Shown here one piece after another: positions 44,735 through 52,654 of a stretch of DNA of 64,000 nt. This DNA is from JANQHS01 sp965227315. Lineage in GTDB: Bacteria; Bacteroidota; Bacteroidia; Cytophagales; CCMP332. Position 1 is the stretch's first letter. The number at the start of each line of letters is the position of its first letter. A model generated the notes under the pieces. That model was given only the letters and a program-made list of their open reading frames with translations, did no database searches and was not told the origin of the DNA. The translations under genes were made by a program, and so were the position numbers. The stretch covers positions 2,356,001 through 2,420,000 of the forward strand of contig OZ245737.1 of assembly GCA_965227315.1 (NCBI GenBank), written 5' to 3'.

Positions 44735-46669
44735 CTAAATTTTGGATACCTTTTTATGCTCTACCCGGCCATTCGAATAGATCGAGATAATGTAGATCCC
44801 TGAAGAAAGACCATCCAGATTGAGGACATTTTCACCTCTCATCAGGTTTCCGGTTTGAACTGTTTTCCCGATTTCATTCCGGAGCATATAATTTCCCTCC
44901 TCTGAGACTGAGATTTGAAGATCTCCCGAAAAAGGATTTGGATAAATAGCCTGAACCAACGAGGCGGAGATCAATTGATCTTCCGGGTCCATGCCCATAA
45001 TGGTATTGTCTTTTGAAATGATCCAGAGCTCAGGGTCGAAATCCACGGAAGTGATGGTATAGGGAAGATTGACCTCAAACGACTCACCTGAAAAAGTATG
45101 GTCAAAGACCAAAATCGAATCTTCTCCCGGGCCACCATTGAACCGGATCGGTACCGGCATTTCATAAAAATCTACTGAAGAGTGGGATGTTGTCTGGTGG
45201 ATTCTGACACTGTCGTACATGGGAGGATTGCGCATTTCGATCTGATAACTCGGATATCCCTGACCATAATACCAGTCATCAAAAAACTCATCCAGGTCTA
45301 ATCCTCCCTGGGCCTCAAAATGTGCCTGAAGATCCCTTGTTTTTGCAAAATCGAATGCAAGATTCGGATCATCAAGATAACTCTGGCATGCTGCAACGAA
45401 GCCGGCATCTCCCAAGATCCATCTCAACATATGCAGGAGATAAGCCCCCTTCCGATAGCTCAATCGGCTGTCGAAGATCCTCGATACGCTGGTGGTATCA
45501 TCAACCCAGACCGAGCCACCCGGTTGGCTTGTGATGGACATCAGGGTTCCTCCCTTCCAGTTTCTCCATTCTATGGGTGCCAGTAGCTCTTCCACGGCCA
45601 GACCTGTCAGATAGGTGGCAAATCCCTCATTCAGCCAGATGTCTTCCCAACTACCCAGAGTCACCTTGTCACCGAACCACTGATGGGCGAGCTCATGGGC
45701 CTGCAACCCCCAGGACCAACTGCCCATAAAGCTCATGGTCTGATGTTCCATTCCTCCTCCCCATCCGAACTCCGCATGGCCGTATTTTTCATCTGCGAAT
45801 GGATACAGCCCAAAGGTGGAATTGAAAAATTCCATCATGGGGATCAGGTCTGGTGTCTGGGCCATGGCCGAGGCAAGGCCTTCGGGATATACATAGTTCA
45901 ATACCTCAATGCTGTCCGCACCGGGAACAGGCACGTAATCGGAGTAATAGGCATAGTTTGTGACGGCAATTGCAACCAGGTAGGCCACAATGGGATGCCT
46001 GTGTTTCCAATGGTATGTTACCTCTGATCCCGAATAGATATCATTGACCAGAAGACCATTGGACCCGCAGCGATAAGCCGTATCGGTTTTAACAAAAACA
46101 TCGATCGAATCCGGTTTATCATTCAGGCTCTGTTTGCAGGGCCACCATTCCATAGCACCATATGGCTCGGAGAGGGTCCACATGACCGGTACACCCTGAT
46201 GTGTCGAAGTAGCAAAGGATCCAAATCCGGAGCCCGGAGGAGCACCCTGATAAAAGACCTCGATGCTATCCAGTGTTCCCATATTGATCGCTCCGGGAAG
46301 GGGGATCTCCAGATTGTCAGCAGCGTGGTTTGAAGAAAGCTGCGTCCCATGGTAGATGATTGAATCAACTCCCAGGGCCGTGGAGAGGTCAAAATTCAGT
46401 GTGTCGAAATTGGAAGTGGTGGGTTCGAAGTATGTCACGATCGATCCTGAGATGTAATGGACTGCCGGATCAATATTCCAGTGCATCCTGTGATATTTGA
46501 TATCATAGCTATTGGTGAGCGGGTTTTGTTGAAAACCAACAACATGCCGGTGAGCATATTGCTCCATAGCCACGAGTTCATCATGATCCTTACAGGCATC
46601 ATATTTCGACTGGGCGGTCACAAGATTGCTGAGAAGTATGAAGGTCAATAGTAGTAGGTTTTTGGGCAT
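44735..46669 (-). CDS. Secreted M1-family aminopeptidase with T9SS tail
   Basis: A 644-residue extracellular metallopeptidase. Signal peptide (about 1-19), N-terminal beta domain, the motif GGGMEHQTMSFMG, zinc site HELAHQWFGD with the third ligand in NEGFATY, and a C-terminal sorting domain from about residue 565 (IYPNPFSGDL, ending KKVSKI). It is distinct from the lipoprotein M1 peptidase at 33142-35016. Together with the M4 and S8 enzymes it suggests extensive external protein digestion. Confidence 0.93.
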   Translation of the reverse strand: MPKNLLLLTFILLSNLVTAQSKYDACKDHDELVAMEQYAHRHVVGFQQNPLTNSYDIKYHRMHWNIDPAVHYISGSIVTYFEPTTSNFDTLNFDLSTALGVDSIIYHGTQLSSNHAADNLEIPLPGAINMGTLDSIEVFYQGAPPGSGFGSFATSTHQGVPVMWTLSEPYGAMEWWPCKQSLNDKPDSIDVFVKTDTAYRCGSNGLLVNDIYSGSEVTYHWKHRHPIVAYLVAIAVTNYAYYSDYVPVPGADSIEVLNYVYPEGLASAMAQTPDLIPMMEFFNSTFGLYPFADEKYGHAEFGWGGGMEHQTMSFMGSWSWGLQAHELAHQWFGDKVTLGSWEDIWLNEGFATYLTGLAVEELLAPIEWRNWKGGTLMSITSQPGGSVWVDDTTSVSRIFDSRLSYRKGAYLLHMLRWILGDAGFVAACQSYLDDPNLAFDFAKTRDLQAHFEAQGGLDLDEFFDDWYYGQGYPSYQIEMRNPPMYDSVRIHQTTSHSSVDFYEMPVPIRFNGGPGEDSILVFDHTFSGESFEVNLPYTITSVDFDPELWIISKDNTIMGMDPEDQLISASLVQAIYPNPFSGDLQISVSEEGNYMLRNEIGKTVQTGNLMRGENVLNLDGLSSGIYIISIYSNGRVEHKKVSKI

Positions 46670-46821
46670 ATACCGGATGCTATTTAGTTGATGTTTAGTC
46701 CTTTTTACACGCTTGAATAACGCCTGAAATAATCGAAAAATTCAAATCGGTTTATTTCGGATATCCATATTAACGAAAATAAGGAGTAGAGGAAAGAGGC
46801 TGAAACGGTCGTATCCCATTT

Positions 46822-47628
46822 TTATTCTTCCATTTCGTCAAACAGGGCATTTCCGCAGTAAGAGCAATATCTGGAAGTACCTGGATTTTCGGTATTGCAG
46901 TTGGGACATATTTTTTTGGGTTCGTTACTCCTTGTCAGCTCCACCGTCACGATACCCGTCGGGATCGCGATAATTGCATATCCTGTGATCATAATGACAG
47001 AGGCAATGACCTTCCCCGCCGTTGTCTGCGGGACTATATCTCCATAGCCAACAGTGGTCACCGTCACAATAGCCCAATAGATGGAAGAGGGGATAGAGGT
47101 AAACCCATAATTCTCTCCTTCAACCACATAAAGCAGGGTTCCCATAATGATCACCACGGCAAGTACCGAGGCCAGAAATACCATGATCTTATATGATGCA
47201 TTTCTCAGTGCATTGAATAACACCACGGACTCCTTGGTATACCTTGTAAGCTTTAATATCCTGAAGACCCTGAGAAGCCTGAGTGTTCTGACTATTCTGA
47301 AATACTCTACACCTGAATATATGAAACCGAGATAGGTGGGAATGACGGCCAGGAAATCAATGATCCCCCAAAAACTGAAGATGTACCTTAGGGGATTCGG
47401 ACTTATGAAGACCCGGAGCAGATATTCAATTGTAAAAATCGCGGTGAAGATGAGCTCAAGGACATAAAAGGCCTGCTCATATCTGCTTCCCACACTCGGG
47501 ATGCTTTCGACCATAACGGTCAGCACCGAAAAGACGATCAAATACAGAAGAACGACATCAAACAACCTGCCTGTCCTGGTCCCGTGTCCAAACACAATGA
47601 CAAATAGTTTTTCACGGATCTTCTTCAA
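46822..47628 (-). CDS. Voltage-gated-type K+ channel with C-terminal zinc ribbon
   Basis: About 268 residues from TTG 47628, which fits family N-termini. A TTG at 47682 would add 18 residues, but a TATATTGG promoter-like box sits between them. There are six transmembrane helices with an S4-like basic helix (FRIVRTLRLLRVFRILKLTRY) and the K+ filter TVTTVGYGDIVP. The cytoplasmic tail carries a two-CxxC zinc ribbon (CPNCNTENPGTSRYCSYCG). Potassium selectivity is clear; the ribbon may sense redox or metal state. Confidence 0.9.
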   Translation of the reverse strand: MKKIREKLFVIVFGHGTRTGRLFDVVLLYLIVFSVLTVMVESIPSVGSRYEQAFYVLELIFTAIFTIEYLLRVFISPNPLRYIFSFWGIIDFLAVIPTYLGFIYSGVEYFRIVRTLRLLRVFRILKLTRYTKESVVLFNALRNASYKIMVFLASVLAVVIIMGTLLYVVEGENYGFTSIPSSIYWAIVTVTTVGYGDIVPQTTAGKVIASVIMITGYAIIAIPTGIVTVELTRSNEPKKICPNCNTENPGTSRYCSYCGNALFDEMEE

Positions 47629-47755
47629 TTTCTCTCCGGTTTTTGCAATTCCAATATAGCAATGAATGGAGTTTGCAAGCAATTTGCCGCTTGAATAATT
47701 ATTGTACCCTTACAAGGAGAATCATCTAATTTGGTTCTGGTACTGTTCCTTTCAT

Positions 47756-50167
47756 ATGATTAAAAACTTCTTCATTTCATCCCTGAGGTTTTTCCAGAAG
47801 CATAGGGCTTTCACCTTTTTGAATATCCTTGGTTTAGGAACGGGTATGGCTGCATGTCTGCTCATACTACAGTATGTCTCCTATGAAAAATCCTATGACC
47901 ATTACAATGAGAAGATCGACAGGATCTACAGGGTCCGCTATGATTTTATCAGGAATGGTGAAGTTCAATTTGAATGTGCCGCAGCGACCCCGGCCGTAGG
48001 TCCGGCGATGAAGCGCGACTTTCCCGAGATCGAAGAGTTTGCCAGGCTCTTTCCTACAAGCGCGATTTTTGAATACGAAGGCACCAGCTATCAGGAACAG
48101 AAGGTCCACATTGCCGATCCCGCTACATTCCGGATCTTCTCCCTCGACATTATTCTTGGCGACAAGGTAGATCCGATCAGCGAGCCCTTTACCATGGCAA
48201 TATCCAGCAGCATTGCCAAGAAATATTTCGGCGATGAGGATCCTATCGGTAAAATGATCAGGGTAGATGGTGAAGAACTTTACAAGATCACCGCGGTCTA
48301 CAAGGACCTTCCGGAGAGTTCTCATATCAAAATGGACGCCTTGGGTTCCTATGCCACCTTCGGTACTTACGAGTGGTCAGAAGGGATGGAGGAAAGTTGG
48401 GGCTGGTATGACTTTAATACCTACGTCTTGGTTAAACCGGGAACCGATATTGATGCGTTGCAGGCCAAGATCCCGGAATTTATCGAAAGGCATAGAGGAG
48501 AGCATCTGAGAAAGAACAACGCGGAAGTTCGATACATCTATCAGCCTCTTGGAGATATTCATCTGTATTCAAACCTACTCCAGGAATCGGAGCCCCCCGG
48601 TGACGGACAGGCGGTTTATTTCCTGACCATCATCTCGATCTGTATACTGATCATCGCATGGGTGAATTTTGTAAACCTGAGCACGGCTCGTTCCCTCGAA
48701 AGAGCAAAGGAGGTAGGGATCCGAAAAGTTGTTGGAGCTTTCCGGTTTCAGCTTTTTGCGCAGTTCTTATCAGAGGCATTTTTGGTCAATCTCTTCTCCT
48801 TGATCTTTGCTTCATTGATCGTAATACTCTCCGCAGGCTATTTTCCCCAGCTCACTGGTAAGCCTATCGATTTCTACACTTTTTTCAATAGCAGCTATTT
48901 CCTTTGGTTTATCCTGATTTTTTTTCTTGGGACATTTCTTTCCGGCCTTTATCCGGGCTTTGTCCTCTCCACTTTTCAACCTGTCACAGTTCTTAAGGGG
49001 AACTTCGGAAGTCATTCAAGGGGAGCCTCGGTGAGGAAAGGGCTGGTCATCCTACAATTTGCGGCTTCAGTCGTGTTGATCGTTGGAACTTTTCTGGTCC
49101 AGCAGCAGATCGGTTTTATGAAAGCCTTTGATGTTGGTTTTGAGATGGATCAGACAGTCATTTTGAACGGAGCGGAAATCAGTTCTGCAGATAGTACCTA
49201 CAAAACAAAATATGAGGGATTTCAAAAACGTATTACCGAGATCTCGGGAGTTGACGGCCTGACCAGTTCCAGTTCAGTTCCGGGTAGGGAGATCTTCTGG
49301 ACCAGGGCTTATGAATGGGAGAAGTCGGATACCGAGGGTGGATTCATTACCTATATTATGGCTATCGATCACCATTTTATCCCCCAGTATGAAATGAACC
49401 TCCTTGCCGGGAGGAATTTCTCACCGGAATTTGGAACGGAGGAATCATCCGTGATCATCAATCAGGCAGCTTTGGGGCGTTTTGGCTTCCCTGATCCGCA
49501 AACCGCAATTGGTGAAAAGCTTGTAGGCGGAGATACCGAATTCAAGATCGTTGGAGTTCTGGACACCTATCACCAAATGGGATTGGACAAGGATCTGTAC
49601 CCAATCCTGATCCGTTATGTTCCGAATGAGAATTCTTTTTATTCAATACGGCTTCAAAAGGCTGATATTCCAAAAACACTCGCAAAAATTGAAGAGGAAT
49701 ACAGACAGGTTTTCCCTGATGATCCCTTCAGTTTTTTCTTTCTGGACGAGTATTTCAACAGGCAATATGTTTCTTATATCCAATTCGGAAAGGTGTTTGG
49801 TTTGTTTTCCTTTTTGGGAATCATTATCGCCTGCCTGGGGATCTATGGCTTGTCTTCTTATTCCACACTTCAGAGAACCAAGGAGATCGGGATCAGGAAA
49901 GTGTTAGGCGCGAGTTCCTTTCAGATTTTCAGACTGCTGAGCTGGGATTTTCTCCTGCTGATCATTTTTGGCAATTTCATTGCCTGGCCCCTGGCTTACT
50001 TTATCATGTCGAATTGGTTGGACAGCTTCCCGGTTCGTATTGATATTGGATTTGGCCTATTTGTTATTGCCGGTTTGATCGGATTGCTGATCGCGCTTTT
50101 TACCGTCAGTATAGAATCGATCAAAGCCGGACTATCCAATCCTATTCACAGTTTGAAAACAGAATAA
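47756..50167 (+). CDS. FtsX/MacB-type ABC transporter permease
   Basis: About 803 residues from ATG 47756 (a TTG-initiated version at 47702 lacks family similarity). An N-terminal helix (FTFLNILGLGTGMAACLLIL), a large MacB-like periplasmic domain, three central helices, a second periplasmic domain and three C-terminal helices (ending NPIHSLKTE) make the duplicated FtsX layout typical of Bacteroidota. Such permeases drive mechanotransmission or export of peptides and lipoproteins. No ATP-binding subunit is adjacent. Confidence 0.9.
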   Translation: MIKNFFISSLRFFQKHRAFTFLNILGLGTGMAACLLILQYVSYEKSYDHYNEKIDRIYRVRYDFIRNGEVQFECAAATPAVGPAMKRDFPEIEEFARLFPTSAIFEYEGTSYQEQKVHIADPATFRIFSLDIILGDKVDPISEPFTMAISSSIAKKYFGDEDPIGKMIRVDGEELYKITAVYKDLPESSHIKMDALGSYATFGTYEWSEGMEESWGWYDFNTYVLVKPGTDIDALQAKIPEFIERHRGEHLRKNNAEVRYIYQPLGDIHLYSNLLQESEPPGDGQAVYFLTIISICILIIAWVNFVNLSTARSLERAKEVGIRKVVGAFRFQLFAQFLSEAFLVNLFSLIFASLIVILSAGYFPQLTGKPIDFYTFFNSSYFLWFILIFFLGTFLSGLYPGFVLSTFQPVTVLKGNFGSHSRGASVRKGLVILQFAASVVLIVGTFLVQQQIGFMKAFDVGFEMDQTVILNGAEISSADSTYKTKYEGFQKRITEISGVDGLTSSSSVPGREIFWTRAYEWEKSDTEGGFITYIMAIDHHFIPQYEMNLLAGRNFSPEFGTEESSVIINQAALGRFGFPDPQTAIGEKLVGGDTEFKIVGVLDTYHQMGLDKDLYPILIRYVPNENSFYSIRLQKADIPKTLAKIEEEYRQVFPDDPFSFFFLDEYFNRQYVSYIQFGKVFGLFSFLGIIIACLGIYGLSSYSTLQRTKEIGIRKVLGASSFQIFRLLSWDFLLLIIFGNFIAWPLAYFIMSNWLDSFPVRIDIGFGLFVIAGLIGLLIALFTVSIESIKAGLSNPIHSLKTE

Positions 50168-50342
50168 GAATCCCTCAAAAAATTTGAATTCTTATAAAGT
50201 TTTAATCCCTTTGTAATCTTGTTGCAAGGCAAGTGAAAGAGGAATTAAAGAAGGGGTCTGGAATGAGTCTTCCCATTATTTAAGAGCACATTACTTAGGG
50301 GTTTTTATTTGGCCCTGTTACCTTATTTATACCGTTTAGAAA

Positions 50343-51653
50343 ATGATTGAAATGAAATTGAAAAGCGACGAACTTCTCGAAAGAAGAAAGGCAGCCGTCG
50401 CGGTTGGAGTCGGGGTTTTTAACAATGCTACAGTGTCCCATGCAAAAGGAGCCATCGTTTATGATGTGGATGGCCGTGAACTTATAGACTTTGCCTCCGG
50501 GATCGGCGTGGTAAATGCAGGGCATTGTCCGGAGCCTGTGGTGCAGGCAATACGGGAACAGGCCTCGAATTATTTGCACACATCGTTCAATGTGGTAACC
50601 TATGAACCCTATGTTGAACTCTGTGAAAAACTGGGTGAACTATTTCCACATGGTGAATCTACCAAGTCCATGTTGGTGAGCACCGGTGCTGAGGCCGTAG
50701 AAAACGCAGTTAAAATTGCAAGACAGGCAACCAAAAGGCAGGCGGTATTGTGCTTCACCGGAGCCTTTCACGGAAGGACCATGATGGCGATGACACTGAC
50801 TTCTAAGGTTGGATATAAAACCAATTGCGGTCCTTTTGCACCGGAAGTTTATAGGTTACCTTTCCCAAATTTTTACAGGTATGGCGGTGGTTTGAGCGAA
50901 GAAGAGTTTGTTGATCAGGAACTCAAAAGACTCTGGGAGTCAAGTCTGAACGTTGTCGATCCCAAGAGCCTGGCGGCGATCATCATGGAGCCTGTACAGG
51001 GTGAGGGCGGATTTAATGTTGTGCCGAAAAGATATTTGCAAGGTTTACGGGAATTCTGTGACGAGCATGGCATAGTGCTCATTTTGGATGAAATACAATC
51101 CGGTTTTGGAAGGACAGGATCCTGGGCCAGCTATCAGCAGATGGGTGTGCAACCTGATATTACGACTGTGGCCAAGGCGATGGGCTCCGGTTTGCCAATT
51201 GCCGGTGTGATCGGACGGGCCGAGATCATGGATTCCGCGGCACCGGGAACGATAGGCGGAACCTATATCGGATCACCACTATCCTGTGCGGCTTCCCTGG
51301 CGACTATAAAAATGATGGAGGAAGAAAACCTGAATCAGAAAGGAATGGAGGTCGGGGCGGAAATCATGCGAAGGTTTGATGTGCTGAGATCAAAGTATGC
51401 TCAGATCGGAGACGTGCGAGGAATTGGAGCTATGGTGGCTATGGAATTTGTGCATGATCAGGATCCGAGAAAGCCTGACCATGAAACATGTGCAAGGCTT
51501 GTTTCCGCCTGTTTTGAGCGCGGTCTCATTCTGCTTACCGCCGGCACCCATAAGAATATCATCAGAGTACTCTGCCCCTTGGTCATTTCGGATGAACATT
51601 TGAATGCCGGATTGACCATTATGGAAGAAGAACTCGAAAAAATTCTGAACTAA
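50343..51653 (+). CDS. gabT: 4-aminobutyrate-type class III aminotransferase
   Basis: A 436-residue PLP enzyme. Seen: VSTGAEAVENAVKIARQAT, GAFHGRTMMAM, LILDEIQSGFGRTG and the PLP lysine 278 in TVAKAMGSGLP. It is closest in pattern to GABA transaminase, which converts an omega-amino acid or diamine-derived substrate to a semialdehyde with 2-oxoglutarate. It heads a six-gene plus-strand cluster with an amidase, decarboxylase, ATP-grasp ligase and C45 acyltransferase, so the real substrate may be an intermediate of that cluster rather than GABA. Confidence 0.9.
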   Translation: MIEMKLKSDELLERRKAAVAVGVGVFNNATVSHAKGAIVYDVDGRELIDFASGIGVVNAGHCPEPVVQAIREQASNYLHTSFNVVTYEPYVELCEKLGELFPHGESTKSMLVSTGAEAVENAVKIARQATKRQAVLCFTGAFHGRTMMAMTLTSKVGYKTNCGPFAPEVYRLPFPNFYRYGGGLSEEEFVDQELKRLWESSLNVVDPKSLAAIIMEPVQGEGGFNVVPKRYLQGLREFCDEHGIVLILDEIQSGFGRTGSWASYQQMGVQPDITTVAKAMGSGLPIAGVIGRAEIMDSAAPGTIGGTYIGSPLSCAASLATIKMMEEENLNQKGMEVGAEIMRRFDVLRSKYAQIGDVRGIGAMVAMEFVHDQDPRKPDHETCARLVSACFERGLILLTAGTHKNIIRVLCPLVISDEHLNAGLTIMEEELEKILN

Positions 51654-51663
51654 ACATTCGAAG

Positions 51664-52593
51664 ATGAAGCCATATTCAATTGCGGGTATTCAGATGCACG
51701 TTTCGGCCAGCGAAAACAACGTAAGCCGGATGATCCACCAGATCGATGTACTTATGTCGGTCTATCCCTGGGTGCAAATGGTTGTCTGCAGCGAGTTATG
51801 CGCTTATGGTCCTTTGACCTATAACGCTCAGGAATTTCCCAATTCTACTGAAGAGGCATTCCAGAAGATTGCCAGGAAATACAATATCTGGCTTATTCCA
51901 GGAACGATGTTCCAAAAGAAGGAGGACAAGATCTACAATACTGCCACAGTGATCAATTCTAGTGGCGATATCGTTGGGCGCTACAACAAGATGTTCCCCT
52001 TCATGCCATATGAATCGGGCGTGGAAGCCGGGAACGAGTTTCTGATCTTCGATGTCCCTACGGTTGGAAGGTTTGGACTCACCATTTGCTATGATATGTG
52101 GTTTCCAGAAACCTCCAGAACCTTGGCGGTGAAAGGTGTGGAAGTCATCCTCCACCCGACCCTTACAGGCACTATCGATCGGGATATTGAACTTTCACTT
52201 GTCCAGGCAACAGCGGCTACAAATCAATGTTTCATTTTTGACATTAACGGACTTGGAGACGGGGGTACGGGTAGATCAATCGTCTGTGGTCCTGATGGCA
52301 GGGTTTTGTACCAGGCCAGCACGGGGCCTGAATTGATTCCCATAGAAGTCGATATGGAACGGGTAAAAAGGAGCCGGGAAAGAGGAATTCTCAGGTTGGG
52401 CCAACCTTTGAAGAGCTTTCGGGATCGAAAGGTGAAGTTCGATATTTATGACCCGGAAAGACCCAACCCCTATCTTGATTCTTTGGGTGAGTTGATCAAA
52501 CCGACCAGATTGAACCAAATCACCGAGGTTATGCAAAACCCCTCCGTATCACCGCCGGAGAACCATGTGACACCTGACCATGATACACCATAG
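51664..52593 (+). CDS. Nitrilase-superfamily carbon-nitrogen hydrolase
   Basis: A 309-residue cytoplasmic amidase with the Glu-Lys-Cys triad: E44 in CSELCAYGP, K109 in RYNKMFPFM, C142 in LTICYDMWFPE. Similar enzymes include N-carbamoylputrescine amidase and omega-amidase. A C-terminal tail of about 40 residues (after KFDIYDPERPNPYL) is unusual and Pro-rich. It follows the aminotransferase by 10 bp and precedes the decarboxylase by 61 bp, which suggests that it hydrolyses an amide made in the same pathway. Confidence 0.9.
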   Translation: MKPYSIAGIQMHVSASENNVSRMIHQIDVLMSVYPWVQMVVCSELCAYGPLTYNAQEFPNSTEEAFQKIARKYNIWLIPGTMFQKKEDKIYNTATVINSSGDIVGRYNKMFPFMPYESGVEAGNEFLIFDVPTVGRFGLTICYDMWFPETSRTLAVKGVEVILHPTLTGTIDRDIELSLVQATAATNQCFIFDINGLGDGGTGRSIVCGPDGRVLYQASTGPELIPIEVDMERVKRSRERGILRLGQPLKSFRDRKVKFDIYDPERPNPYLDSLGELIKPTRLNQITEVMQNPSVSPPENHVTPDHDTP

Positions 52594-52654
52594 AGGAAAA
52601 ATCTTATATTGCTAGGCTGAAAAATGGTCTTTCATTAAAGGTTTTACCTGACTG

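Noticed and set aside
50295..50342. Possible consensus promoter before the aminotransferase cluster
   Set aside because: TTTG is present but the downstream box does not match TAnnTTTG in register; too weak to report as a feature.
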